Positions 42,721 to 52,123 of a stretch of 64,000 nt of DNA are shown piece by piece. Numbering within the stretch: position 1 is the first letter of the stretch; every line of letters begins with the position of its first letter. Origin of the DNA: Mycobacterium bourgelatii (GTDB lineage Bacteria; Actinomycetota; Actinomycetes; Mycobacteriales; Mycobacteriaceae); assembly GCF_010723575.1 (NCBI RefSeq), contig NZ_BLKZ01000001.1:5753466-5817465 (forward strand). Reading direction: 5' to 3'. A program made the position numbers and the translations under genes. Under the pieces are notes generated by a model that was given only the letters and a program-made list of their open reading frames with translations, did no database searches and had not been told where the DNA came from.

Positions 42721-43818
42721 ATGGATTTTTCGACGACCGAAGCGGCACAGGATCTGGGCGGTCTGGTCGACAGCATCGTGGACGCGGTGTGCACGCCGGA
42801 GCATCAGCGTGAGCTCGACAAGCTGGACCAACGGTTCGACCGCGACTTGTGGCGCAAGCTGGTCGATTCCGACATCCTGACCAGCGCGGCCGCCACCCAG
42901 GTCGGCGGCGACGGGTTCGGGGTGCTCGAGCAGGTCGCGATTCTGGTCGCGCTGGGCCACCAACTGGCCGCCGTACCGTATTTGGAGTCGGTGGTGTTGG
43001 GGGCCGGCGCGCTGGCCCGGTTCAGTTCTGAGGACTTGCAGCAGGCGTGGGGTGCTCCGGCCGTGGCCGGCGACAAGATCCTGACCGTCGCCATCGACGG
43101 CGAGATGGGCGAGGGCCCGGTGCAGGCCGTGGCCGGCGGCGACGGCTTCCGCCTCAGCGGCACCCGCACCCAGGCGTTTTACGGTCCCGTCGCCGATGCG
43201 TTCCTGGTGCCCGCCGAAACCGACTCCGGCACGGCGGTTTTCCTCGTCGCCGCCGACGACCCGGGAGTCACGGTGACCGCGCTGGACACCACCGGCCTGG
43301 GCAGCGTCGCGCACCTGGCACTGGACGGTGTTGAGGTGGCTGCCGGGCGCAAGGTCGGCGGCGCCGATGTCGCTGCTTGGCTGCGTACCATTTCGACGCT
43401 GGGCCGCAGCGCATTCCAGCTCGGGGTGCTCGAGCGAGGGTTACAGATGACGGCCGATTACGCGCGCACCCGTGAGCAGTTCGACCGCCCCATCGGCAGC
43501 TTCCAGGCGGTGGCGCAGCGGCTGGCCGACGGCTACATCGACGTCAAGGGCCTGCGGCTGACGTTGACCCAGGCGGCCTGGAAGGTGGCCGAGGACATCC
43601 CGGCCGAGATCGACGTCGCGTCCGCGGCGTTCTGGGCGGCCGACGCCGGACACCGGGTGGCGCACACCATCGTGCACGTGCACGGCGGCGTCGGCGTCGA
43701 CACCGACCACCCGGTGCACCGATACTTTTTGGCAGCCAAAGAAACCGAGTTCGCGCTGGGTGGCGCGACCGGCCAGCTGCGCCAGATCGGCCGGGAACTG
43801 GCGGAGACGCCGGCCTGA
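42721..43818 (+). CDS. fadE27: Acyl-CoA dehydrogenase FadE27 (ChsE5)
   Basis: 365 residues, the partner subunit of FadE26. It keeps the acyl-CoA dehydrogenase fold but is shorter and diverged in the FAD-binding strand region (YGPVADAFLVPAETDSG). The C-terminus reads HVHGGVGVDTDHPVHRYFLAAKETEF, and the usual catalytic base is not apparent, in line with a non-catalytic partner. ATG 42721 follows AAGGAG. It lies 47 bp after fadE26. Confidence 0.93.
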   Translation: MDFSTTEAAQDLGGLVDSIVDAVCTPEHQRELDKLDQRFDRDLWRKLVDSDILTSAAATQVGGDGFGVLEQVAILVALGHQLAAVPYLESVVLGAGALARFSSEDLQQAWGAPAVAGDKILTVAIDGEMGEGPVQAVAGGDGFRLSGTRTQAFYGPVADAFLVPAETDSGTAVFLVAADDPGVTVTALDTTGLGSVAHLALDGVEVAAGRKVGGADVAAWLRTISTLGRSAFQLGVLERGLQMTADYARTREQFDRPIGSFQAVAQRLADGYIDVKGLRLTLTQAAWKVAEDIPAEIDVASAAFWAADAGHRVAHTIVHVHGGVGVDTDHPVHRYFLAAKETEFALGGATGQLRQIGRELAETPA

Positions 43819-43846
43819 GCGCCGGCGGGCGTCGCCTGAGCGATGC

Positions 43847-43902
43847 CGAGCGTCACGCCAGCGTGGCGGCGGGGCTCGGGTGCCACACCAGCGTGACGCT
43901 CG
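43847..43902. repeat. Intercistronic inverted repeat, 12-bp arms
   Basis: CGAGCGTCACGC at 43847-43858 pairs perfectly with GCGTGACGCTCG at 43891-43902 across a 32-base loop. Further partial pairing (CAGCGTGG with CCACACCA) lies inside. It sits in the 103-bp gap between fadE27 and fadD17 and could attenuate transcription or protect the mRNA. Confidence 0.6.
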
Positions 43903-43921
43903 ATACGACGAAAGGGCCGCG

Positions 43922-45436
43922 GTGAGCACAGACCCTACCGTCACCCAACTGTTGGTGCCGCTGGCCGAAATCGACGACCGCGGTGTCTATTTCGAGGACT
44001 CGTTCACCAGTTGGCGCGACCACCTGCGACACGGCGCGGCGATCGCCGCGGCGCTGCGCGCACGCCTTGACCCCGCCCGTCCCCCACACGTCGGCGTGCT
44101 GCTGCAGAACACGCCGTTCTTCTCGGCGATGCTGGTGGCTGCGGGCATGTCGGGCATCGTGCCGGTGGGCCTCAACCCGGTGCGCCGCGGCGCGGCGCTG
44201 ATCCGCGATATCGAACACGCCGATTGCCAAGTGGTCCTTGCCGACTCGGGCTCGGCGGCGCCGTTGGACGGTATCGAGCACCTGAACGTCGACTCCAACG
44301 TCTGGGCCGACGAGGTCGCCGCACATGCCCCACCGCCAGATGCGGAACTGCAGTTTCAATCCGCCTCGCCGACGGACCTTTTCATGCTGATCTACACCTC
44401 TGGTACCAGCGGCGATCCCAAGGCGGTGAAGTGCAGCCACAGCAAGGTGGCGATCGCCGGCACCACCATGGCGCAGCGCTTCGACCTTGGCCGCGACGAC
44501 GTCTGTTACGTGTCGATGCCGCTGTTCCACTCCAATGCGGTGCTGGTCGGGTGGGCAGTCGCGCTCGCCTCTCAGGGCTCACTGGCGCTGCGACGCAAAT
44601 TCTCGGCGTCCCAATTTCTTCCGGACGTCCGCCGTTACGGCGCGACCTACGCCAACTACGTCGGCAAGCCGTTGTCCTACGTCCTGGCCACGCCCGAACT
44701 CCCCGACGACGCGGACAATCCGTTGCGCGCGGTGTACGGGAACGAAGGGGTGCCCAGCGACATAGAGAAGTTCGGCCGCAGATTCGGCTGCCTCGTCCAG
44801 GACGGCTTCGGATCGACCGAGGGCGGAGTGGCGATCGCCCGCACACCGGATACACCGCCCGGTGCTTTGGGCCCGTTGCCGGACGGAGTGCAGATCGTCG
44901 ACCCGGAGACCGGCGAGCAGTGCGCGGTCGGGGTGGTCGGTGAGCTGGTCAATACCGCCGGCGCGGGCCGGTTCGAGGGCTATTACAACGACGAGGCCGC
45001 GTCGGCCGAGCGGATGGCGGGCGGGGTGTATCACAGCGGCGACCTGGCGTATCGCGACGAAAAGGGATACGCCTATTTTGCTGGGCGACTTGGCGACTGG
45101 ATGCGGGTTGACGGCGAGAACCTGGGCGCCGCACCCATCGAGCGGGTGCTGCTGCGCTACCCCGACACCGTGGAAGTGGCGGTGTACGCCGTGCCCGATC
45201 CAACTGTCGGTGACCAGGTCATGGCCGCAATGGTTTTGGCGCCGGGCGCCGAGTTCGATGCCGACAAGTTTCGGGCCTTTCTGGCCGAACAACCCGACCT
45301 GGGACCCAAGCAGTGGCCGTCCTATGTTCGGATCAGCCCGAAACTTCCTCGCACCGTGACTTTCAAGGTGCTCAAGCGCCAACTGTCCGCCGAGGGGGTC
45401 GAATGCGCTGATCCGGTGTGGTCCATCCGCCGCTGA
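43922..45436 (+). CDS. fadD17: Sterol-CoA ligase FadD17
   Basis: 504 residues of the ANL adenylating superfamily. It shows the AMP-binding motif IYTSGTSGDPKAVK, GNEGVP, QDGFGSTEGGVAIART, YHSGDLAYRDEKGYAYFAGRLGDWMRVDGENLGA and the C-terminal hinge and lysine region (VTFKVLKRQ). In M. tuberculosis FadD17 activates C24 steroid side-chain acids to CoA esters. GTG 43922 follows AAAGGG; the frame is open upstream to 43760 only because it runs through fadE27. It is the last gene of the unit. Confidence 0.92.
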   Translation: MSTDPTVTQLLVPLAEIDDRGVYFEDSFTSWRDHLRHGAAIAAALRARLDPARPPHVGVLLQNTPFFSAMLVAAGMSGIVPVGLNPVRRGAALIRDIEHADCQVVLADSGSAAPLDGIEHLNVDSNVWADEVAAHAPPPDAELQFQSASPTDLFMLIYTSGTSGDPKAVKCSHSKVAIAGTTMAQRFDLGRDDVCYVSMPLFHSNAVLVGWAVALASQGSLALRRKFSASQFLPDVRRYGATYANYVGKPLSYVLATPELPDDADNPLRAVYGNEGVPSDIEKFGRRFGCLVQDGFGSTEGGVAIARTPDTPPGALGPLPDGVQIVDPETGEQCAVGVVGELVNTAGAGRFEGYYNDEAASAERMAGGVYHSGDLAYRDEKGYAYFAGRLGDWMRVDGENLGAAPIERVLLRYPDTVEVAVYAVPDPTVGDQVMAAMVLAPGAEFDADKFRAFLAEQPDLGPKQWPSYVRISPKLPRTVTFKVLKRQLSAEGVECADPVWSIRR

Positions 45437-45500
45437 CGACGACTGCTGAACACTATGTAATATTTCGGCCCGATTCGCTGGGTTGGCCGCCCGATTCGGC

Positions 45501-45511
45501 GATACGATCCG
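45501..45511 (+). promoter_or_regulatory. Conserved GATACGATYCG element before PE_PGRS gene
   Basis: GATACGATCCG lies 65-75 bp before the ATG at 45576. The same element (GATACGATTCG) lies at 58402-58412, 59-69 bp before the other PE_PGRS gene. TACGAT fits a -10 hexamer, so a shared promoter type is likely. Confidence 0.45.
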
Positions 45512-45575
45512 ACTACCGATTGCATCGACCACGTCCGAGTAACACCCGGGCGGCAAAGCGTCTGCGAGGTGCCAG

Positions 45576-48500
45576 ATGTCGTTCTTGAGTGTGGCGCCGG
45601 AGCTGGTGGCATCCGTTGCCTCCGATGTCGGCCAAATTGGTGCATCGCTGGCCACGCACAACGCCGCCGTGGCGGCCTCGACGACGTCAGTGGCGAGCGC
45701 AGCCGCCGACGAAGTGTCGGCGGCAATCGCCGCATTGTTTTCTCAGCACGGTCGGGGCTACCAGGCGCTGGCCGGACAGGCTGCGGCCTTCCACAACGAG
45801 TTCGTGCGGGCGTTGGCCGGCGGCGCCGCGGTGTATTCCTCCGCCGAGGCGGCCGCCGTGTCGCCACTCGAGTCGTTCCTGAACCAGTTCAACGCGCCCC
45901 TGCAGACGCTGTTGTCCCGCCCGCTGATCGGTAACGGCGCCAACGCAACAACGCCAGGCGGCAACGGCGGGGACGGCGGTTGGTTGTTCGGCAGCGGCGG
46001 CAACGGCGCGGACGGCGACCCGGGACAGCCAGGTGGCAACGGTGGGTCGGCGGGGCTGTGGGGTAACGGCGGGCACGGCGGCAAAGGCGGCGACGGCGGC
46101 GCTCGGGGCGGTAACGGCGGCAATGCGGGGTTACTGTTCGGCGGCGGCGGCGCGGGCGGCATGGGTGGAACCGGCGCCATGGGCGGTGTCGGCGGCACGG
46201 GCGGCAACGGCGGCAACGGTTCGACGTTCTTCGGCGGCGGTGGCGTGGGTGGCACCGGCGGCATCGGCGGCGCCGGAGGTGGTACCGGCGGCCAAGGCGG
46301 GAACGGCGGCAACGGCGCGGTATTCATCGGCGCGGGCGGCAACGGGGGCGCCGGCGGGATCGGCAGTCCCGGCGCGCTGGGCGGCGGCGTGGCCGGCAAC
46401 GGCGGTAACGGTGGCGCCGGCGGGGCCGGTGGTTTGTTCATGAACGGCGGCAACGGCGGAGCCGGCGGCCAAGGTGGCGACGGTGGGGCCGGCTTCGATT
46501 CCAACAACCCCATGGTCGCTGGTGGCACCGGCGGGGCCGGCGGCAAGGGCGGCAATGGCGGACCCGGCGGTGCCGGCCCGGTGTTGTACGGACACGCCGG
46601 GGCCGGTGGCCAGGGCGGCCAAGGCGGCACCGGTGGGACGGGCGGCCATGGTGCTGACAATCCCACCGGTATCGGTGGCACTGGCGGCACCGGCGGCATT
46701 GGCGGCACCGCGGGTGCGGGTGGAGCTGCGGGCACCCGTGGCTTACTCACCAGTGCGGGCGCCCCCGGTGGCCTGGGGGTCGGTGGCACCGGTGGCACCG
46801 GCGGCGCGGGCGGCGCCGGCGGTGACGGCGCCAACGCTGCTATGGCCGGCGGCAAGGGTGGAGACGGTTTCGCCGGTGGTGCCGGCGGACAGGGCGGCCA
46901 GGGCGGTGCCGCGGTACCCGGCGGCATCGCCGGCACGGGCGGCCAGGGCGGCACCGGCGGCAAAGGTGGTTTGGGCGGCAACGGCGCGAACGCCGCCGGC
47001 AACGGCAACGCGGGGGGCGGCGGCGGCAACGGCGGCAACGGCGGCGTGGGCGGAGCCGGCGGCGCGGCCGGCACTGGCGGCGGCGGCAATGTGGGCGCCC
47101 AGGGCTTCGGCGGCGACGGCGGCAACGGCGGCAACGGCGGCAACGGCAGTGCCGGCGCAGCCGGGACGGACAACGCCGGCAACGTCGACACGGAGGGCGG
47201 CGCCGGCCAAACCGGCGGTGCGGGTGGTGCCGGTGGCAACGGCGGCGCCGCGGGCGGTCCCGGCGGTACCGGTGGGACCGGGGGCACCGGCGGCAACGGC
47301 GCAAACGGTGGCGCCGGCGGGAACGGCGGCAACAACAGCACCAATCCCGCCCTCGCCATCGGCGGCGCCGGCGGAGATGGCGGTGCGGGCGGCGCACCCG
47401 GTGCCGGCGGACTGGCCAACGGCGGCACCGCGGGCAGCCTGGGCAAGGGCGGCGACGGCGGAAACGGCGGGACCGGCGGTCAAGGCGGGTCCGGCGCTTC
47501 GGGCACCGCCGGTACCGGCGCCAATGGTGTCGTCGGGGGTGCGGGTGGCAACGGCGGCGCGGGCGGGGCTAACGGCGCCAACGGCGGCAAGGGTGGCAGT
47601 GGTGGTGCCGGCGGCACGGGCGGCGCCGGTGGCAACGGCGGCAGCGGCGCCACTGGCGCGACCGGCACGAATGTGGCGCCCGCTGGAGGTGTCGGCCAAG
47701 ACGGTGGTGACGGCGCGGCCGGCGGCGCGGGTGGCGCAGGTGGCAATGCCGGTGGCCCGGGCGGCGATGGCGGCAACGGCGGCATGGGCGGCGCGGCAGG
47801 GTCGGGCGGCCTGGCCGGTAACGGCGGCAATGCCGTCACCCCGGACAACGGTGTCTTGATCACTCCCGACGGTGGGGCCGGTGGCACGGGCGGCAACGGC
47901 GGAATCGGTGGAACCGGCGGGCTCGGCGGGACTGCAGGGGTCGGTGGTATTGCCGGTACGGGCGGCCAAGGCGGCGCTGGCGGTTCCGGTGGCAAAGGTG
48001 GTCAAGGCGGCGCCGGCGCTTCCGGCACCATCGACATCGGCCCCGGCAGCGGCGGCGCCGGCGGTACTGGTGGCAGCGCCGGCACCGGCGGCACTGGCGG
48101 CACTGGCGGCGACAATGACGGCGGCAACGGTGGCACCGGAGGTAAGGGCGGAACTGGCGGCAACGCTGGTGCCGGCGGAAACGGTGGCACTGGTGCCGCT
48201 AACGGCAACTTCAACGAATTACCAGGGGTAACCGGCGCCGGCGGTGATGGCGGCAATGCCGGCCAGGCAGGTGCTGGCGGGATGGGGGGCAATGGCGGGG
48301 CTGGGAGCGGCGGCAACAGCAAGGGCGGCAACGCCGGCAACGGTGGCGACGGCGGAAACGGCGCCAATGGCGGCGACGGCGCCAACGGTGCCAACGGCAC
48401 CCAAATCACACCGATGAACCCGATCGGTACAACCAACGGCGGGGCCGGCGGTGACGGCGGCAACGGGAGCGACGGCGGCTTTCAGGGCTTCGGGGGTACA

Positions 48501-49748
48501 CCCGGCAGTGGTCCCGGCGGTGTCGGCCTGCCAGGTAATGCGGGCAAGGGCGGTGACGGCGGCAACGGCGGCAAAGGTGGGGCCGGCGGGATTGGCGCCG
48601 ACGGTGTCAACTTCCCGATCACTCCAAACTCCACCGCTGCCACCGGCTTGCCTAACCCCGGTAACCCTGGGGGAACTGGGGCTACGGGCGTCAGTGACCC
48701 GAACAGCAACATCTTCCAACAGGGCGGAACGGGCGGAGCTGGCGTCGCCGCGACGGACAATTCCGATAACGCCACGGCCAACGCCGGTAATGGTGGGGAC
48801 GGCGGGACCGGGGGGCAGTTCGCCCCCGGTGGCACGGGCGGCGCGGGTGGCGCGGCTACGGCCAACGGCAAGGGTGGTACGGCCAACGGTGGAGACGGCG
48901 GCGACGGCGGGGACGGCGGCAACTTTGGCGGCGGCGGCAATGGTGGCGCCGGCGGCAACGCTACCGCATCCGGCGAAAACGGAAAGGCGGTTGGCGGTAG
49001 CGGCGGAGACGGCGGAAACGCGACCAACTTCAGCGTCGAGGGCAAGGGCATCACCGGCAACGGCACCGCAGGCGGAGCTGGTGGCAACGGCGGAGATGCC
49101 TTTGCACCCGGTCCCGGCGGAACGTCCATCGGCGGCAACGGCGGCAACGGCGGCAACGGCGGAATTGGCTCCCTCACTGCCGGCGCAGGCGGGAACGGTG
49201 GCGCGGGCGGCCAAGGTGGCGCCGGTGCCCCTGGCGGCGGCAAAGGCGGCACGGGCGGCGACGCGGGAGCCGGCGGGGCCGGCGGAAAGGGTGCCACCGG
49301 TGGAGTTGGCGGGGGCGGCGGCAACGGCGGCTCGGGCGCAGTCACTGGCAATGCCGGTAGTGGCGGTGACGGCGGCAACGGGGCCATCGGCGGCGCTGGT
49401 GGCTTAGGCGGCACCGGAGGCGCGGGCGGCGCGTCAGGCGGCGGCGGCGCCGGTGCCGGTGGCGCCGGTGGTGTGGGCGGCGCCGGCGGCACCGGTGGTA
49501 CCGGCGGTGACGGCGGGGCCAAAGGCACAGGCGCTGGAAGTGCGACCGATGGGGACGGCGGTGACGGAGGCAACAGCGGCCTCGGCGGCCAAGGTGGTAG
49601 CGGCGGCGCCTCCGGAAGCGGGAACCTGGGCACCGCAGGTGGAGCCGGCACGTTTACTACGGGCAGCGGGAACATCGGCAGCACCGGTGGCACGGGCGGT
49701 TCTGGTGCGGGTACCGGTGGCGCCGCCGGGGTCGGTGGTACCCCTTGA
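45576..49748 (+). CDS. PE_PGRS family protein
   Basis: 1390 residues. Residues 1-95 form a PE domain (MSFLSVAPELVASVASDVGQ) with the type VII secretion motif Y-S-S-A-E near residue 87. A linker ends in PLESFLNQFNAPLQTLLSRPLIGNG (the GRPLIGNG-like anchor of PE_PGRS proteins). About 1260 residues of GGX repeats (GGNGGAGG and similar) run to the C-terminus without a further domain. Such proteins reach the cell surface through ESX-5. From memory PE_PGRS53/54 (Rv3507/Rv3508) occupy this site after fadD17. The frame is unbroken over 4.2 kb, in contrast to the copy at 58471. Confidence 0.95.
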   Translation: MSFLSVAPELVASVASDVGQIGASLATHNAAVAASTTSVASAAADEVSAAIAALFSQHGRGYQALAGQAAAFHNEFVRALAGGAAVYSSAEAAAVSPLESFLNQFNAPLQTLLSRPLIGNGANATTPGGNGGDGGWLFGSGGNGADGDPGQPGGNGGSAGLWGNGGHGGKGGDGGARGGNGGNAGLLFGGGGAGGMGGTGAMGGVGGTGGNGGNGSTFFGGGGVGGTGGIGGAGGGTGGQGGNGGNGAVFIGAGGNGGAGGIGSPGALGGGVAGNGGNGGAGGAGGLFMNGGNGGAGGQGGDGGAGFDSNNPMVAGGTGGAGGKGGNGGPGGAGPVLYGHAGAGGQGGQGGTGGTGGHGADNPTGIGGTGGTGGIGGTAGAGGAAGTRGLLTSAGAPGGLGVGGTGGTGGAGGAGGDGANAAMAGGKGGDGFAGGAGGQGGQGGAAVPGGIAGTGGQGGTGGKGGLGGNGANAAGNGNAGGGGGNGGNGGVGGAGGAAGTGGGGNVGAQGFGGDGGNGGNGGNGSAGAAGTDNAGNVDTEGGAGQTGGAGGAGGNGGAAGGPGGTGGTGGTGGNGANGGAGGNGGNNSTNPALAIGGAGGDGGAGGAPGAGGLANGGTAGSLGKGGDGGNGGTGGQGGSGASGTAGTGANGVVGGAGGNGGAGGANGANGGKGGSGGAGGTGGAGGNGGSGATGATGTNVAPAGGVGQDGGDGAAGGAGGAGGNAGGPGGDGGNGGMGGAAGSGGLAGNGGNAVTPDNGVLITPDGGAGGTGGNGGIGGTGGLGGTAGVGGIAGTGGQGGAGGSGGKGGQGGAGASGTIDIGPGSGGAGGTGGSAGTGGTGGTGGDNDGGNGGTGGKGGTGGNAGAGGNGGTGAANGNFNELPGVTGAGGDGGNAGQAGAGGMGGNGGAGSGGNSKGGNAGNGGDGGNGANGGDGANGANGTQITPMNPIGTTNGGAGGDGGNGSDGGFQGFGGTPGSGPGGVGLPGNAGKGGDGGNGGKGGAGGIGADGVNFPITPNSTAATGLPNPGNPGGTGATGVSDPNSNIFQQGGTGGAGVAATDNSDNATANAGNGGDGGTGGQFAPGGTGGAGGAATANGKGGTANGGDGGDGGDGGNFGGGGNGGAGGNATASGENGKAVGGSGGDGGNATNFSVEGKGITGNGTAGGAGGNGGDAFAPGPGGTSIGGNGGNGGNGGIGSLTAGAGGNGGAGGQGGAGAPGGGKGGTGGDAGAGGAGGKGATGGVGGGGGNGGSGAVTGNAGSGGDGGNGAIGGAGGLGGTGGAGGASGGGGAGAGGAGGVGGAGGTGGTGGDGGAKGTGAGSATDGDGGDGGNSGLGGQGGSGGASGSGNLGTAGGAGTFTTGSGNIGSTGGTGGSGAGTGGAAGVGGTP

Positions 49749-49842
49749 TTCCGTCGCCGGGCCCGAAGAGCGCTGCATGATCTGGCGTCGATCGATTGCC
49801 GCCTGAGCGCCGCGCCCGCTTGGTACTAACCTCAGGCGGGAC

Positions 49843-50565
49843 ATGACTGCCCCACGCCTGCACCGTGCGCTCGAGGCGAGCTTTGACGAGCTCTCCGCAC
49901 GAGTCCCAGCCACCATCGGCGTCGCGATCGCGTATCCCGATGAGGTCCGCTCGTTGGGCCCCTGGTCGGTGGGAGTCGCATGGTCAACGATCAAGGTCCC
50001 GTTGGCCATCGCGGCACTACGGAACGACCCGTCGCGAGCGGATGACTTGGCAGTCAAGGCGATCAGCCAATCCGACAACGCAGCATCGGAGAGCTTGTGG
50101 TCGCAATTGGGCGACCCGACGGAAGCGGCCCGGCAGGTGCAAGCCGTCCTTCGGGAAGGCGGCGACTCGACCACCGTCGTCGAATCACGGCGACTTCGCG
50201 CCGGCTACACGCCATTTGGGCAAACGCAGTGGGCCTTGCGCGACCAAGCGCGCTTCGCCGCGAACCTGGCCGGTGTTCCCGATGCCGCCGTTGTCCTCGA
50301 CCTGATGAACCGTCTTGTGGCCGAACAACAGTGGGGACTGGCCGCCAAAGGCGTTGCCGCCAAGGGCGGTTGGGGCCCAGGTGTGGAGGATGGCTATCTG
50401 GTGCGCCAATTCGGGATATTGCCAACAGAATTGGGCGTGTTGGGCGTGGCCATGGCGGCCGAGGCCGATACTTTCCAAACCGGCGTGGGAGTGCTCAACA
50501 CATTGACGGAGTGGTTGTTCAACCACTCCGACGGGCTGGCCGTCACGGGACCGTCGCTGGACTAG
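49843..50565 (+). CDS. Class A beta-lactamase-fold serine hydrolase
   Basis: 240 residues. It shows the S-X-X-K motif STIK (Ser48, Lys51), SDN (77-79) and a KGG box (174-176), the three active-site elements of the class A beta-lactamase/transpeptidase fold. The omega-loop Glu of true beta-lactamases is not evident. There is no signal peptide, so it would act in the cytosol, which is unusual for this fold. It lies downstream of the PE_PGRS gene and its stop overlaps that of ilvX on the other strand (shared CTAG, 50562-50565). The substrate is unknown. Confidence 0.82.
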   Translation: MTAPRLHRALEASFDELSARVPATIGVAIAYPDEVRSLGPWSVGVAWSTIKVPLAIAALRNDPSRADDLAVKAISQSDNAASESLWSQLGDPTEAARQVQAVLREGGDSTTVVESRRLRAGYTPFGQTQWALRDQARFAANLAGVPDAAVVLDLMNRLVAEQQWGLAAKGVAAKGGWGPGVEDGYLVRQFGILPTELGVLGVAMAAEADTFQTGVGVLNTLTEWLFNHSDGLAVTGPSLD

Positions 50566-52109
50566 CCCAGGATCGACGGGATGATCGCGTCGATCAGGTG
50601 CGGTCCGGGTTCGGCGAAGGCCTGCTGCAGCGCCTCGGCGAATTCTTCACAGGTGGTGACTCGACGTGCGGCAACACCCATGCCCTCCGCAATCTTGACG
50701 AAATCCATTGTGGGACGGCTGATGTCAAGCAGGTCGACCGCCTTGGGCCCGGGCGCGGAGCCCGCGCCGACACGCTGCAGCTCGATCCGCAAGATGTCGT
50801 AGGCGCCGTTGTTGTAGATGACGGTGGTGACGTCGAGGTTCTCCCGGGCCTGGGTCCACAGGCCCGAGATCGTGTACATCGCCGAGCCGTCGGATTCCAG
50901 ATTCAGCACCGGACGATCCGGTGCGGCGACGGCGGCGCCCACTGACGTCGGAATCCCGTAACCGATCGCCCCGCCGGTCAGGGTCAACCAGTCGTGTGCA
51001 GGCGCGCCGGCGGTGGACGCCGCGAGCGTCACGCCAGAGGTGTTGGACTCGTCGACAACGATCGCCCGCTCCGGCAACAGCGCCCCGATCACGTCGGCGG
51101 CGCTCAGTGACGTCAGCGGGCCCGTCGGCAACTGCGGACGGGATGCGGGGGCGAGCGGCGCCGTCGTACCGGGCGCCACCTCTTCGGCCAAGGCAACCAA
51201 CGCCACCGCGGCACCGCGGTGTTCGGCCAGCGTGTGCACGTCGCAGCCGGCGGGTACCAGATCGCTCGCCACGTCCGGGTAGGCGAAGAACGACACCGGT
51301 GACCGGGCTCCCGCCAGCAAGAGGTGCTTGGACCCGTCCAGTTGGGCCGCGGCCGCCTCGGCGAAGTACCCCAGCCGTTCGATGGCGGGCACGCCCGCGC
51401 CGCGCTCGAGCCGCGTCGGGAAGGTCTCACACAACAACCGCGCTCCGGTCGCCTGGGCAATGCGAGCGGCGGCGGCCAATCCCGGTCCACGAGTGGCGTC
51501 TCCTCCGATGAGGATTGTCGCCGGCTCGCCGGATCGCAGCAGCGCGGCCGCCGCCGATACGTCGAAGTCCGCAGGTACCGGCTCGGCGCCGGGGAACGGG
51601 GCGGGCTGCCCACCCTCGGACCAGGACGCATCGGCCGGCAGGATCAACGTCGCGACCTGGGGACCGGACCTGCTGGCCGCGATTGCCTCGGCGGTGTCGC
51701 TACCGACGTTGGCGGCGGATTCGGTGCGGCGAACCCATCCCGAAACGGTGCCGGCGACCGCATCGATGTCGGACTCCAGTGGGGCGTCGTACTTCTTGTG
51801 GTAAGTGGCGTGGTCGCCGACGACGACCACGATCGGCACGTGGGCGCGGCGGGCGTTGTGCAGATTGGCCAAACCGTTGCCCAAGCCGGGACCAAGGTGC
51901 AGCAGCACCGCCGCCGGGCGGTCGGCGATCCGTGCGTAGCCGTCGGCCGCCCCGGTCGCGACACCCTCGAACAGGGTGAGCACGCCGCGCATCTTTTCGA
52001 CGGTGTCCAGCGCGGCCACGAAGTGCATCTCTGAGGTCCCCGGATTGGCGAAGCAAACGTCGACCCCGCCGTCGACCAGGGTGTTGATCAGAGCCTGCGC
52101 ACCGTTCAC
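50562..52109 (-). CDS. ilvX: ThDP-dependent acetolactate synthase-like protein IlvX
   Basis: 515 residues in the three-domain ThDP enzyme layout. The cofactor-activating Glu48 lies in FEGVATGAADGY, a central nucleotide-like domain follows, and the ThDP/Mg motif ESDGSAMYTISGLW...NN lies near 425. Overall it is closer to the benzoylformate decarboxylase type than to biosynthetic IlvB. In M. tuberculosis ilvX (Rv3509c) has 515 residues and lies in the sterol region; its substrate is not known. GTG 52109 follows AAAGGTG. The gene is 14 bp after the amidohydrolase and co-directional. Confidence 0.9.
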   Translation of the reverse strand: MNGAQALINTLVDGGVDVCFANPGTSEMHFVAALDTVEKMRGVLTLFEGVATGAADGYARIADRPAAVLLHLGPGLGNGLANLHNARRAHVPIVVVVGDHATYHKKYDAPLESDIDAVAGTVSGWVRRTESAANVGSDTAEAIAASRSGPQVATLILPADASWSEGGQPAPFPGAEPVPADFDVSAAAALLRSGEPATILIGGDATRGPGLAAAARIAQATGARLLCETFPTRLERGAGVPAIERLGYFAEAAAAQLDGSKHLLLAGARSPVSFFAYPDVASDLVPAGCDVHTLAEHRGAAVALVALAEEVAPGTTAPLAPASRPQLPTGPLTSLSAADVIGALLPERAIVVDESNTSGVTLAASTAGAPAHDWLTLTGGAIGYGIPTSVGAAVAAPDRPVLNLESDGSAMYTISGLWTQARENLDVTTVIYNNGAYDILRIELQRVGAGSAPGPKAVDLLDISRPTMDFVKIAEGMGVAARRVTTCEEFAEALQQAFAEPGPHLIDAIIPSILG

Positions 52110-52123
52110 TTCTGCACCTTTCG

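Noticed and set aside
43760..43921. N-terminal extension of FadD17
   Set aside because: It lies within the end of fadE27 and the intercistronic hairpin, whereas the GTG at 43922 has a ribosome site and fits the family length.
45758..49693. Long minus-strand open frames rich in Pro-Pro-X or Ala/Gly opposite the PE_PGRS genes
   Set aside because: They are mirror images of the GGX codon pattern, lack starts with ribosome sites and have no domain; they exist only because GGC repeats avoid stop codons in all frames.
45576..49748. Regularly repeated GC-rich units as a possible CRISPR array
   Set aside because: The repeats are in-frame Gly-Gly-X codons with no constant repeat and unique-spacer structure and no cas genes nearby.
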